A DNA stretch of 64,000 nt from an archaeon (GCA_018670085.1 JABHRS010000007.1:1-64000), one strand, 5' to 3'. Counted from the first letter of the stretch, positions 55,514-63,509 are shown. A program made the numbers and translations. Notes: a model not told the origin generated them from the sequence alone.

Positions 55514-55981
55514 ATGGCAAATGGTAAAGATTTGAGGACGAGAATAGGGGAGTACTTGGATGAACACAGTCCAGGTGGGAAAATCTATCAGAAACGAAGA
55601 AGTTTGGAACAAAAAGCTGCGTATGATTTTGCAAAACCAATTGCGGAATTATTTAACAGTGAAGAAATGAGTGCTTTGCTTGATCATAGACCTGGTTTGG
55701 AAGTTCAACTTTTCTCTCATTATACCAGCTCAATGGGTGCTGCTATGGGTGGATCCCCTCCAAGTTATGAAATTCTGGTCGACAAATCAGGGCTTTGTGT
55801 AAAACGCGATGGTGAAGTTTCAGAGAGGCATGTTTTGCCTGCAATATTGGACACTTGGGTTGAGGTAGTTCCATATGGTGGACAGTTTCACGATTCGTCT
55901 TCTGGTGATTATGAATTCAAACCAAGTTCTGAGAAATTTATGGATTATATTACGCGACAAATGGGGGAATATCTAAAATGA
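55514..55981 (+). CDS. Hypothetical protein coupled to the inositol-monophosphatase-like gene
   Basis: The ATG at 55514 (MANGKDLRTRIGEYLDE) is preferred over the TTG at 55493 because AATATAAAT lies about 26 bases before it. The 155-residue soluble protein has a helical N-terminal half and a Ser/Tyr/Gly-rich beta half (GLEVQLFSHYTSSMGAAMGG). Its stop overlaps the next start (ATGA), so the two are translationally coupled. It is divergent from the AbrB-PhoU regulator. No family recognised. Confidence 0.6.
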   Translation: MANGKDLRTRIGEYLDEHSPGGKIYQKRRSLEQKAAYDFAKPIAELFNSEEMSALLDHRPGLEVQLFSHYTSSMGAAMGGSPPSYEILVDKSGLCVKRDGEVSERHVLPAILDTWVEVVPYGGQFHDSSSGDYEFKPSSEKFMDYITRQMGEYLK

Positions 55982-56784
55982 ATAATCTAAAAAAAATTGA
56001 TTTAGAACAACTATTAATAGACGCTAGTTTGAGTGCTGGAAAACATCTGCGTGACCATGCATTTGATCCTGGAACAATTAAATGGAAAGGACCAGATGAT
56101 CCAGTAACTGTTAGAGACGTAGAGGCTGAAGGAATCATTGTGGATACTTTTTGTGAATATCTGGATCTGAAAATTATCGGTGAAGAATCTGGAAAAAGTA
56201 AAAGTTGCAGTGGTGATAGTCGTTACACTGCAATTATTGATCCACTTGATGGAACAAAATCATACTTGCGCCGCGATTTTGATTCAACGGTGAGTGTTGG
56301 TCTTGAAGAAGATGGCGTCTTGATTGGCGGAGTAGTTTATGATTTTATGCGAGACATTATGTATGTTGGTTTTAGAGGAGAAACATATCTGATGAATGCA
56401 GGATCCAAACATGACTTTGGATCGGTGATCGCAAACTCCAATCTTGGAATCTTAACAAACTCTGATCCCAAAAAAGTTAGCCCTGAAAATGCTTTAAAAA
56501 TCGAAGCTATGAGGGTTAATCCAGACTTTTATATCTCAGGTCGCCGTGGATCGATTGCTCTTGGAATGGCCCAAACTGCGTTTGGTATTCATGATGCAAT
56601 GATACATTTTAAACAGGGTAATGGGGGAAACATTTGGGATGTCGCTGCTGGTGCTTATCTTCTGCAATGTGAAGGCTTTACAATGCTTGATGGGAGAGGA
56701 GATGCTTATGATTACAAAAATCCAGGGAAGGGAATTGTAGTGTATAAGGAGAATGATTTGCAGACACTAATGGAGTATGTATGA
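55978..56784 (+). CDS. Inositol-monophosphatase-family phosphatase
   Basis: The 268-residue protein has the FIG-family motifs: GEESG (metal-binding Glu), IIDPLDGTKSYLRRDFDSTV (DPLDGT metal and phosphate site), GVVYDFMRDIMYVGFRGET, and NGGNIWDVAAGAYLLQCEGF (the WDxAAG motif). The metal ligands Glu, Asp and Asp are present. It dephosphorylates inositol phosphates, fructose bisphosphate or 3'-phosphoadenosine phosphate; the substrate is not decided by sequence. It is co-translated with the upstream gene. Confidence 0.88.
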   Translation: MNNLKKIDLEQLLIDASLSAGKHLRDHAFDPGTIKWKGPDDPVTVRDVEAEGIIVDTFCEYLDLKIIGEESGKSKSCSGDSRYTAIIDPLDGTKSYLRRDFDSTVSVGLEEDGVLIGGVVYDFMRDIMYVGFRGETYLMNAGSKHDFGSVIANSNLGILTNSDPKKVSPENALKIEAMRVNPDFYISGRRGSIALGMAQTAFGIHDAMIHFKQGNGGNIWDVAAGAYLLQCEGFTMLDGRGDAYDYKNPGKGIVVYKENDLQTLMEYV

Positions 56785-56868
56785 TTTTTTTTTTTTAATC
56801 TTTTTTTAAAAATAACTTGATATTTTTAACTAGATAAGTTTATATTATCAATTTTATTAAGAATCATC

Positions 56869-57384
56869 ATGATTCAGGAATTGCTAGATGTTGTAGACTC
56901 CAAAGATAATGTTCTAAAACAAGTTGGGAGAAAAGATTGGTACTCACACAGCGCATGTGCAGGAGAATTTATTCGCTATGTTAATGCTTTTATTTTTGAT
57001 CCAGAAGGTTATTTGTTGTTGCCTATTAGGTCTGATAGTGCGTATTTATTTCCTGGCGCATTTGATTTTTCTTGTGCTGAGCATATGAGATCTGGTGAAA
57101 GCTATAATATTGCAATGATGCGTGGTTTAGAGGAAGAGAATGGCCTTGTTGGTTTGACTCCTGGTATGATCGGAGTCGTGAATCCATCATTAGGAGTCAG
57201 TGGATTCATTGGGTTGTATGAATTAGTTGTTTCTGATAGGAGCGATGTTGTTCTTGATGCAGATGAGTTTAAAGAGTGTGAGTGGAAAACAATAGAAGAA
57301 GTTCAGTCAATGCTGAAGGATGGTTCTAGTAGGTTTAAGAGTGATTTTCCAAAGGTGTTAGAGTTTTATTTGTCGAAGAAGTAA
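56869..57384 (+). CDS. NUDIX hydrolase, isopentenyl-diphosphate-isomerase-like
   Basis: The 171-residue protein has LLDVVDSKDNVLKQVGRKDW and VNAFIFDPEGYLLLPIRSDS, then the NUDIX helix SGESYNIAMMRGLEEENGLV. Here R-G-L-E-E-E replaces the usual R-E-U-x-E-E, so the first Glu is changed while the central pair remains. Similarity to IDI-like NUDIX proteins (opening E-x-x-D-V-V-D) is visible, but isomerase-specific Cys/Glu cannot be confirmed. TTTATATTATC lies about 30 bases upstream. It is convergent with tRNA-Tyr. Confidence 0.8.
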   Translation: MIQELLDVVDSKDNVLKQVGRKDWYSHSACAGEFIRYVNAFIFDPEGYLLLPIRSDSAYLFPGAFDFSCAEHMRSGESYNIAMMRGLEEENGLVGLTPGMIGVVNPSLGVSGFIGLYELVVSDRSDVVLDADEFKECEWKTIEEVQSMLKDGSSRFKSDFPKVLEFYLSKK

Positions 57385-57409
57385 TTATTTTAGTCTTAAA
57401 AGAAAAAAG

Positions 57410-57538
57410 TGGTCCCCCCTCCCGGATTCGAACCGGGGATCTTCCCGTAACTACTGAGCTTTTATCATCAAAGCCAAACTTTGGCATATCAAAAAGCTGT
57501 CTACAGCGGGATGTTCTAAACCGCTGAACTAAGGGGGG
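57410..57538 (-). tRNA. tRNA-Tyr(GUA) with an anticodon-loop intron
   Basis: Minus strand: CCCCCCT (1-7) pairs with AGGGGGG (66-72), giving the C1-G72 pair expected for archaeal tRNA-Tyr. D-stem GTTC/GAAC, anticodon stem TCCCG/CGGGA with loop CTGTAG (anticodon GTA), T-arm CCCGG-TTCGAAT-CCGGG and discriminator A follow, then encoded CCA. About 50 bases of intron at 37/38 include nested hairpins (GCCAAA/TTTGGC). GAAAC plus TTTATATAA at about 57563-57578 is its promoter. Confidence 0.93.
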
Positions 57539-57630
57539 ATCAGGTTATCTACGGTTTCAATTTGTTATATAAAGTTTCTGGTGTTTTTAGAATAGATTAG
57601 GAAAAAGAAAATAATCTTTCATTTGTGTGA

Positions 57631-58089
57631 TTATTCTGAGATCGAAGGTTGATTACGATAATTTTGGTTTACAACTCCAACTAAAGTTTTAACATCAGCA
57701 TAAATTTTGTGGCCACTATGTACTCTACTATCAAAAGAATCCGGCCAAGCAGGAAATGGGTTAAAATCTTCTTTGAAATAATCCCAATCTTTTTGCAAGC
57801 CTGGAAATAATTTATTAGTAATTTTTCCAATAGTTCCATTCAAATACCATGGTGATTCAGGCGGGCTTCTTGGTTCAAGACATCCACCTTCTCCAGTTTC
57901 AAAATCAAACCAGTTACCTAAATTTTGGTCGTAAAAAAATGAAGGTTGTCGATGAAAATGATGGGTTTGGTTTGTAAGTGATGTACTTCCTGCATTAGCA
58001 AGACCACGATCATCGATTCCATTTCCTCTGAATGATAAATATGGCAATGTATCAAAAAAGTTTTCTGTTTGTGAGAGGTAAAAGTCCAT
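57631..58089 (-). CDS. Hypothetical aromatic-rich protein, 152 residues
   Basis: The soluble protein is rich in Phe, Tyr, Trp, Pro and Gly (RQPSFFYDQNLGNWFDFETG, WPDSFDSRVHSGHKIYADVK). It begins MDFYLSQTENFFDTLPYLSF, without a signal peptide. It has few charged helices and may be a compact beta domain. It stands alone between tRNA-Tyr and the homing endonuclease locus. No family recognised. Confidence 0.5.
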   Translation of the reverse strand: MDFYLSQTENFFDTLPYLSFRGNGIDDRGLANAGSTSLTNQTHHFHRQPSFFYDQNLGNWFDFETGEGGCLEPRSPPESPWYLNGTIGKITNKLFPGLQKDWDYFKEDFNPFPAWPDSFDSRVHSGHKIYADVKTLVGVVNQNYRNQPSISE

Positions 58090-58157
58090 TTTTTATTATT
58101 TTAATAATTTCTTTTTAAATTTTTGTTTGTTGTAATGCTTTTCAAATAGAAAAATAA

Positions 58158-58174
58158 GCCCCAGCCGAGAGTTG
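58158..58174 (-). repeat. Copy of the tRNA-Thr 3' end flanking the homing endonuclease gene
   Basis: GCCCCAGCCGAGAGTTG on the plus strand matches 15 of 17 bases of the 3' end of tRNA-Thr at 59007-59023 (GCCCCGGGCGAGAGTTG), in the same orientation, 849 bases apart. The copy covers the acceptor 3' strand, T-stem 3' strand and part of the T-loop only; no 5' half is near. It brackets the endonuclease gene with the real tRNA. Confidence 0.6.
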
Positions 58175-58234
58175 CCACTAGCCACTGGTCAAGTACGAGT
58201 AGGGTTTATATCCTGGTTTGTCGACTATAACTGT

Positions 58235-59077
58235 ATGTTGTTGGATAGTTCTTCAATTGAAAAAAGTAGGTTTGATTTGCGTAAAGAGATTACTTTTCCT
58301 GAAGAAATGTCAGTTGAATTAGCTGAAATGATTGGGATTTTAGTTGGGGATGGTCATTTGTCTGTTTTGGAAAGAATAGATAATAAAGGGAGTAAATTTA
58401 CTCAATCAACAGTTTTTATTGCTGGAAATTGTAACGAACAGGATTATTTGGAGCATATCCAACGTCTTTTTTTGAAACTTTTCAATGTTCCTCTCACATA
58501 TAGAGAAGATAAAAGATCTGATGGAGTATTGCTTGTTTGTTATTCAAAAGGAATTGTGCAATATTTGAGTAAAGTATGTCAAGTTCCAGTTGGGAGGAAA
58601 TGTGCTATAGTAAAAGTACCTCAATTAATCTTTGATTCAAAAAGTGTGTTTCAAATGGCTTTTTTAAGAGGGTTGGCAGATACTGATTTTTCTCTTTGTT
58701 TTAAGAATAAAAGTAAAAAAGGTTATGCTTATCCTGTGATAAAGGGGAGTTTTCGAAGTAGATTTTTAATTCAGGATTTGGAAAGGTTATTCTCTTTTTT
58801 TGGGTTTATTCATTGTACTTGTTATGGATTAATAAGAAAAAATAATAAATTTGGATCTGATGTTGTGATGCATGCAATCTATCTCAATGGTGTGAAAAAT
58901 TTGGAACTATGGATTAACATTGTTGGTTTTTCTCAACCTAAATTTCAAAATAAAATCTTGGAATGGAGAGAAACAGGTCAATCCATACCTAAAAAGAAAA
59001 AAAAGAGCCCCGGGCGAGAGTTGAATTCGCGATGTATGGATTCTTCCACACATTCTCGCGACCTCTTGATTGCTTGA
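58235..59077 (+). CDS. LAGLIDADG homing endonuclease
   Basis: The 280-residue protein carries two LAGLIDADG motifs: LAEMIGILVGDGHLS at about residues 29-43 and FLRGLADTDFSL at about 147-158. This is the arrangement of a monomeric double-motif enzyme that cuts long DNA sites. TTTATATCC at about 58205-58212 places transcription start at the ATG at 58235, rather than the TTG at 58172. The last 24 codons (from GREL on) run antisense through the 3' half of tRNA-Thr, so the native C-terminus may be shorter or borrowed from the tRNA. It is not inside a recognisable intron or intein. Confidence 0.82.
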   Translation: MLLDSSSIEKSRFDLRKEITFPEEMSVELAEMIGILVGDGHLSVLERIDNKGSKFTQSTVFIAGNCNEQDYLEHIQRLFLKLFNVPLTYREDKRSDGVLLVCYSKGIVQYLSKVCQVPVGRKCAIVKVPQLIFDSKSVFQMAFLRGLADTDFSLCFKNKSKKGYAYPVIKGSFRSRFLIQDLERLFSFFGFIHCTCYGLIRKNNKFGSDVVMHAIYLNGVKNLELWINIVGFSQPKFQNKILEWRETGQSIPKKKKKSPGRELNSRCMDSSTHSRDLLIA

Positions 59078-59151
59078 TATGCTTTTGTTTCTTTTGGAAA
59101 CATACCAGCAAGTGTACAAGTCAAGTGCTATAGCCACTAAGCCACCGGGGC
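59006..59151 (-). tRNA. tRNA-Thr(UGU) with two introns
   Basis: Minus strand: GCCCCGG (1-7) pairs with CCGGGGC (66-72). The D-arm is GCTTAGTGGCTATAGC, the anticodon stem CTTGA/TCAAG and the loop CTTGTA (anticodon TGT), with an intron of about 44 bases at 37/38. The T-stem GCGAG/CTCGC is interrupted after position 53 by about 29 bases (including GTGTGGA/TCCATAC) before TTCAACT. U73 is the discriminator expected for archaeal tRNA-Thr. CCA is not encoded. The endonuclease ORF overlaps its 3' half on the other strand. Confidence 0.87.
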
Positions 59152-59326
59152 AATAAAGTTTGCATGCTTCAAAGATGTTTATTAAGCTTTCTCTTGATTT
59201 GCACTTATTCTCTTAAATTTGGTCCAAACTACTCTATAATAGTAAAATTTATATAAAAACTGTCTTAATTTAGATAATACAAACAAAGTAAGTTTGTTTT
59301 TTTAATTATTTATGGGAGAAAATAAA

Positions 59327-60043
59327 ATGCAAGAAATCAGTGCAGTATATGCAGCAAAGGAATTAGGAAGTCATTTAGTAGTTACTGTGCCTGAGCAGCC
59401 TAAGTATTGGAAAAGTAGGTTGACGACTTCTGTCAATCCTGTAAAATTAGTGGTAGATTTTTTTTTAAGATTAGAGGCGCAGATTAGTTTTGGTATGTTG
59501 TACCTAACTGATAAAACTGAATATCAAAGAATTACTGCTCACGCAAAAGCTGAAGTAGCCTATGGAATTGAACTTGAATCTGCACTTGAAGAGCAAGGTC
59601 AAGGTGAAATGGCTGAATTAAGAAGGCTGGGAATTGTTTCTGAAAGACAATTGGATGCATTAGAGATTTTTAACATGGCAAGTATGGCATTAGATAGTGA
59701 GATCAGTTTTGCAGGTAGTCGGGATGGGAATGTCTTTTATTCTGAGAGGGGATCTGTTCAGCGACTTGTTACTGATGGTGGAAGACTTGATGACTATATT
59801 CGCATTGCTGTAGCTGGTGGTGTTGAATGTTTAAAGGAAAAATATTGGATGCCAACTCCTGGTGTAAAACGACCTGAAATTGTGGGTTCTGAATTTGAAG
59901 GAATTGCAGCTGCTTGGTTAAGAGATGAACTTGATTCAAATTTGGTTGACAATAAAGAAGTTCTATTGCTTGAAAGATTGTTAGTTTCAAAACATGCTGA
60001 TGGTAGATACGATTTGAAGATACATAGAAAAAAGAATTATTAA
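59327..60043 (+). CDS. Hypothetical protein, 238 residues
   Basis: TTTATATAAAA at about 59249-59259 is the promoter, giving a leader of about 45 bases. GGGAGAAAATAAA before the ATG at 59327 acts as ribosome binding site; the upstream in-frame ATG at 59312 overlaps that site and is less likely. The protein is soluble and helical (AEVAYGIELESALEEQGQGE, LERLLVSKHADGRYDLKIHR). No membrane segment or known motif. The next gene has its own TATA. Confidence 0.55.
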   Translation: MQEISAVYAAKELGSHLVVTVPEQPKYWKSRLTTSVNPVKLVVDFFLRLEAQISFGMLYLTDKTEYQRITAHAKAEVAYGIELESALEEQGQGEMAELRRLGIVSERQLDALEIFNMASMALDSEISFAGSRDGNVFYSERGSVQRLVTDGGRLDDYIRIAVAGGVECLKEKYWMPTPGVKRPEIVGSEFEGIAAAWLRDELDSNLVDNKEVLLLERLLVSKHADGRYDLKIHRKKNY

Positions 60044-60096
60044 TTATTACTTTCAAAGAGTAAAATTTAAATAAGAGTTGTCTAAATTAAGACAAT

Positions 60097-60663
60097 GTGG
60101 CAAATAATGTTGATTTTTTAGGTTTACTTTCAGATGCAAGTTCAGATAATCTTTTTGCAGGTTACTCTAAACAATTAGACGCTGACAATGAATCAATTCT
60201 TTACGATCCTAACATTTTTAGAGTGGAGCGGCGAGTAAAATTTGATGGATTGACTAGGATGTTGCCGAATTTATTATATGAACAATTAAGTGTTGATTCA
60301 AATGTTCATAAAACGCAGAAATCTACTGTTCCACATCGTAGGTCATTTGCAAATTTACGAGGACATATTTATCGAATTTCTGGTTTAGAACTTTGGGATG
60401 ATACTGATTTACTCACCTCTAAGACTTTGATGACTGGGCTTGATGCAGGTCAGAAGAATCAATTGCTTGCAGATTTGAGAATTAGTACTGGGCTTGAAGA
60501 ATCTGGTGCTGCTTATTTTGATATTTCTTGTAGTGTTTATGATTCAAAACTGGTTGAAGCTATTCATGATGAATTTTTTCCTAAGGCGCGGCAGGTCGCA
60601 AAGGATTTGGATGCTTATATTTTGAGTTTGGATATTGATGATTGTTATTCTGTGAAGAGATGA
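60097..60663 (+). CDS. Hypothetical protein, 188 residues
   Basis: The start is a GTG at 60097; AAATTTAAATAAG at about 60063-60075 is at leaderless distance. The product (MANNVDFLGLLSDASSDNLF) is soluble, acidic and helical, with a basic middle stretch (KTQKSTVPHRRSFANLRGHI). No family recognised. It precedes radB by 80 bases on the same strand. Confidence 0.5.
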   Translation: MANNVDFLGLLSDASSDNLFAGYSKQLDADNESILYDPNIFRVERRVKFDGLTRMLPNLLYEQLSVDSNVHKTQKSTVPHRRSFANLRGHIYRISGLELWDDTDLLTSKTLMTGLDAGQKNQLLADLRISTGLEESGAAYFDISCSVYDSKLVEAIHDEFFPKARQVAKDLDAYILSLDIDDCYSVKR

Positions 60664-60743
60664 TAGGTAAATGTTGTAAATGTTCTCATCTTTCTTCTTT
60701 ACACCCTAAATCATTTTAAAGCTAAACTTTCTGATTTCTCTTA

Positions 60744-61538
60744 ATGGCAGAAGAATCAGGGGCAGCAAGTATCAATGGACTTAAAGAAGCTATTAAATGT
60801 TCAACTGGAAACCAGGATTTGAACTATTATATGGGTGGTGGATATGAAGCTGGGATTATCACAACCATCTTTGGACCAAGTGGATCAGGGAAAACAAATT
60901 TGGCACTGCTTGCAGCTGTTCGAATGGCAGAAACTGGAAAAAAAGTTTTAATCATTGACACCGAAGGCGGAATTGCAGCTGAGAGAATTACTCAAATGCT
61001 TCAAAATGATTTAATGAAAACAGAAGTTTTGTCAAGGCTATTATTTTTTCAACCGCTGAGTTTCAAAGATCAAGAAATGGTGTTTCATAGATTTAGTGAT
61101 ATCAATTGGGATGAAATTGGAATGGTGGTTGTGGATTCTATCTCAATGTTGTATCGATTAGAACTTGGACGAGCGGATGCAATATTTGAAACAAATAATA
61201 GTTTAGGTCGTCAGATAGCTTCAGCAGTTGAACTTGCTCGTCGACGTAAAATACCAGTAATTATGACTAATCAAGTTTATTCTGATTTTGGTAAAAGTGA
61301 TGGTGTTAAAATGGTTGGTGGAGACCTATTGAAGTATGGTTCTAAATGTTTAATTGAACTTCAGAAAGGCGAAGGGGTAAGAGCTTTACTGCTTCGTAAA
61401 CATCGAAGTTTGATGCGTGAGAATGAATTTGTGTTCAAGATTGTGGGCAAAGGTATTGAGAAAGTGGATGTTGGTGCTTCAGCTGTTTCAGAGGATGCTT
61501 TTGCTTCGAGTGATGCGAAAGATTTGTTTGGTTTGTAA
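60744..61538 (+). CDS. radB: Archaeal recombinase paralogue RadB
   Basis: The 264-residue RecA-fold ATPase has Walker A IFGPSGSGKTNLALLAAVRM and Walker B GMVVVDSISMLYRLEL. It also has VIMTNQVYSDFGKSDGVKMV and GGDLLKYGSKCLIELQKG, matching RadB, which lacks the N-terminal DNA-binding domain of RadA. RadB assists homologous recombination and strand exchange. The start at 60744 fits the family. TTTTAAAGC lies about 28 bases upstream. Confidence 0.92.
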   Translation: MAEESGAASINGLKEAIKCSTGNQDLNYYMGGGYEAGIITTIFGPSGSGKTNLALLAAVRMAETGKKVLIIDTEGGIAAERITQMLQNDLMKTEVLSRLLFFQPLSFKDQEMVFHRFSDINWDEIGMVVVDSISMLYRLELGRADAIFETNNSLGRQIASAVELARRRKIPVIMTNQVYSDFGKSDGVKMVGGDLLKYGSKCLIELQKGEGVRALLLRKHRSLMRENEFVFKIVGKGIEKVDVGASAVSEDAFASSDAKDLFGL

Positions 61539-61577
61539 TAAAGTAATATTTATATTCTATTAATATATTTTTCTCCT

Positions 61578-62159
61578 ATGAGTCGATTTACAGGTATGGC
61601 TGCAGAGGATGCTGAACAAGTTTTGAATGATTTGCATCTTGGAATTGATGTTGGTAAAAAATTAGTTACAGCAACTCATCAGCTAGATGATAAATTAGCT
61701 TCTTTGTATATCTTGATGAATCATATAACTATGGAGTATCCTGAAGAGATTACAGATTTTCTTGAAAAAATTATTGTTGAAAGTCATGATTTTGTTCCTG
61801 AGTTAAAAAAATTTGAAAGTGAAGAATTGCATCTGGTATTATTGGAATCTGCAGCTGAAGCTGTGGGACCAAGGTGGATATTTTCACATCAGGCAAAGGT
61901 TGAGGCTGAGTTGAAAGAAGAATCAAAAGTTGTAAAAAAACATTTGCAGCATGTGCATAAATATTTGTTAATTATTCAGAAGGAATTTGTTGAGGCCAAA
62001 CATCTATTTTTGGTTGATATTGAAAAATGCAAAATAACTGAAATGAGAATTGATTTAGTGGGTAAAGAGAAGGAGTTTGAACATATCATAGAAAATTTAT
62101 TATTGTTTTTGAAAGTTTATTTGCATTTGTTGGAGTCGAAGTTGAAAGAAATGAAGTGA
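61578..62159 (+). CDS. Helical hypothetical protein, 193 residues
   Basis: The protein is almost entirely helical and acidic, with long amphipathic segments (EEITDFLEKIIVESHDFVPE, HLQHVHKYLLIIQKEFVEAK). No membrane span or known motif. It resembles four-helix-bundle regulators in general style only. It follows radB by 39 bases and may be co-transcribed. The region just downstream holds a structured RNA candidate. Confidence 0.55.
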   Translation: MSRFTGMAAEDAEQVLNDLHLGIDVGKKLVTATHQLDDKLASLYILMNHITMEYPEEITDFLEKIIVESHDFVPELKKFESEELHLVLLESAAEAVGPRWIFSHQAKVEAELKEESKVVKKHLQHVHKYLLIIQKEFVEAKHLFLVDIEKCKITEMRIDLVGKEKEFEHIIENLLLFLKVYLHLLESKLKEMK

Positions 62160-62171
62160 GTTGCTTTTGTT

Positions 62172-62346
62172 AAATTCAGTACGGCTGCAGATTTGCAAAG
62201 CAAATCTTTGGCACACGGTCGGGGCTCAGTTCCGTTTCTCCTCGTTCGCAACTAACTTTGTTCGTTTTGCTCAGGTCGACTTGTTTAGCTCTTACGAATA
62301 TTATCTGCTTGGCCATGTTGACCCTGTGTGCGCCCGTACTGAATTT
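62172..62346 (+). ncRNA. GC-rich structured RNA candidate downstream of the helical protein gene
   Basis: The ends form a perfect 13-bp stem (AAATTCAGTACGG at 62172-62184 with CCGTACTGAATTT at 62334-62346). Inside are a hairpin ATTTGCAAAGCAAAT and a second long-range pairing GGCACAC...GGTC with GACC...GTGTGCGCC. The region is clearly richer in G and C than flanking genes. The ORF track's 71-residue ORF here has no coding character. Strand is inferred from the upstream plus-strand gene and is uncertain. Not a tRNA; no SRP RNA helix 8 or RNase P core was found. Confidence 0.45.
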
Positions 62347-62357
62347 TTTGGAGAAGA

Positions 62358-62867
62358 TTATACTTCATCCTTATGATCGCACTTTATCTCATGTTCTAAC
62401 AAATCAGAATAATCCCAGAATTTGATGATCTGATTTATTGTTGATATTTCATGATCCTTTAAGATGTTTGGAAACTTCATTCTAATCTCTCGCAGCATCA
62501 CATAGAAATCTTGAGCGTGTTTAGTTGCCATCACAATGGTAAAATCAAATCTGCCAGTAGTACTTTCTAAATAAACAATTGAGGGGTATTTTGCTAAGTA
62601 TGAGACAAATTGTTTTTCTTTTTTAGCATCAAAACGTTTGATATTAATTTGTACTTTATAGAGGGTGTGATAACCAATTTTGTGATAATTAATTTGAGTA
62701 CTAGTTGATCTAATTATTTTTTGATCTTTGAGTTTTTTAAGACGATATTTGATAGAATCTCTTCTTAGGCCGGTTTTTCTCGCAATTTTTGAAATCATCG
62801 CTCTGCCATCATGATAAATGAAACTCAAAAGGGTTCTGTCTTTTTTGTCGAGGGGACTGTTTTGCAT
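62358..62867 (-). CDS. Lrp/AsnC-family transcriptional regulator
   Basis: The 169-residue protein has a winged helix-turn-helix at about 8-60 (LSFIYHDGRAMISKIARKTG then RRDSIKYRLKKLKDQKII). A RAM-type effector domain follows (HTLYKVQINIKRFDAKKEKQ, VYLESTTGRFDFTIVMATKH). This is the order of archaeal Lrp-type regulators, which bind DNA as oligomers and often sense amino acids. AGTTTTAAATAC at about 62891-62902 is its TATA box. The target genes are unknown. Confidence 0.85.
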   Translation of the reverse strand: MQNSPLDKKDRTLLSFIYHDGRAMISKIARKTGLRRDSIKYRLKKLKDQKIIRSTSTQINYHKIGYHTLYKVQINIKRFDAKKEKQFVSYLAKYPSIVYLESTTGRFDFTIVMATKHAQDFYVMLREIRMKFPNILKDHEISTINQIIKFWDYSDLLEHEIKCDHKDEV

Positions 62868-63023
62868 ATTGTCTATAATGGTGGTGATTGTATTTAAAAC
62901 TTACCCAAAATACGTAGTTTTTCTCCGAAATTAACTTATTCTGAGTTTGCTCTGATCTTATCATAGCGAAGGTCAAATTACGAAAAATCAAAAATGACTT
63001 TTGCAAATCGGAGGAAAATAATA

Positions 63024-63446
63024 ATGAACACATATAGTGGTTTGGATAACAGACCAGTTGAAGAAATAATTAGAGATTGTAAATACCCATATCAAAGAAT
63101 GGCAAATGATTTGTCGTCAATGGTAGGTAATAGTTTAGATAATAAATATGTTCAAGCAGGATTAGTTGGAACTGTTGGAGCTGCTGCTTTAGTAGCTGCA
63201 GGTCCAGCGTATGCTGGTGAAGTTGCAGCTGGCGTTGAATATGGGTTTTTTAGTGGAGCATGGGATGGATTTTTGGTAGGTCCAAACATCATCATGGACT
63301 TAGTTGGTTGTGAATCAACTTGGGCTGCAGATGGTGCTGGAGTTAGAAGTACGCCAAACACTGGTCTTGGATACTGGATTGGTTTCTACTTGATGGCAGG
63401 AACAGAGGGAACCATATTTGGTGTTATCGGTGGTAGCGGAGATTAG
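63024..63446 (+). CDS. Small Gly/Ala-rich membrane protein 1
   Basis: The ATG at 63024 follows GGAGGAAAATAATA, a near-perfect ribosome binding site, so the upstream part of the ORF (from 62994) is excluded. The 140-residue protein has a polar N-terminus and about two to three hydrophobic segments rich in Gly and Ala (GLVGTVGAAALVAAGPAYAG, GYWIGFYLMAGTEGTIFGVI), which resembles glycine-zipper membrane helices. Function unknown. It is followed by a similar protein. Confidence 0.6.
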   Translation: MNTYSGLDNRPVEEIIRDCKYPYQRMANDLSSMVGNSLDNKYVQAGLVGTVGAAALVAAGPAYAGEVAAGVEYGFFSGAWDGFLVGPNIIMDLVGCESTWAADGAGVRSTPNTGLGYWIGFYLMAGTEGTIFGVIGGSGD

Positions 63447-63509
63447 GTAATCTATTTTTAATTTTTATTTTTTAGAAATAGTTTTTAATATTTTTTTATG
63501 GGGGATAAA

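Noticed and set aside
58172-58234. Upstream extension of the homing endonuclease ORF
   Set aside because: The TTG start lies inside the tRNA-3'-end copy; the TATA box position points to the ATG at 58235.
62172-62346. tRNA with introns or SRP RNA identity for the second structured element
   Set aside because: No acceptor/T-arm pair with TTC loop could be assembled, and the SRP helix 8 pattern was not convincing.
62161-62376. 71-residue ORF
   Set aside because: It lies across the structured RNA candidate with a TTG start, no ribosome binding site and no protein-like composition.
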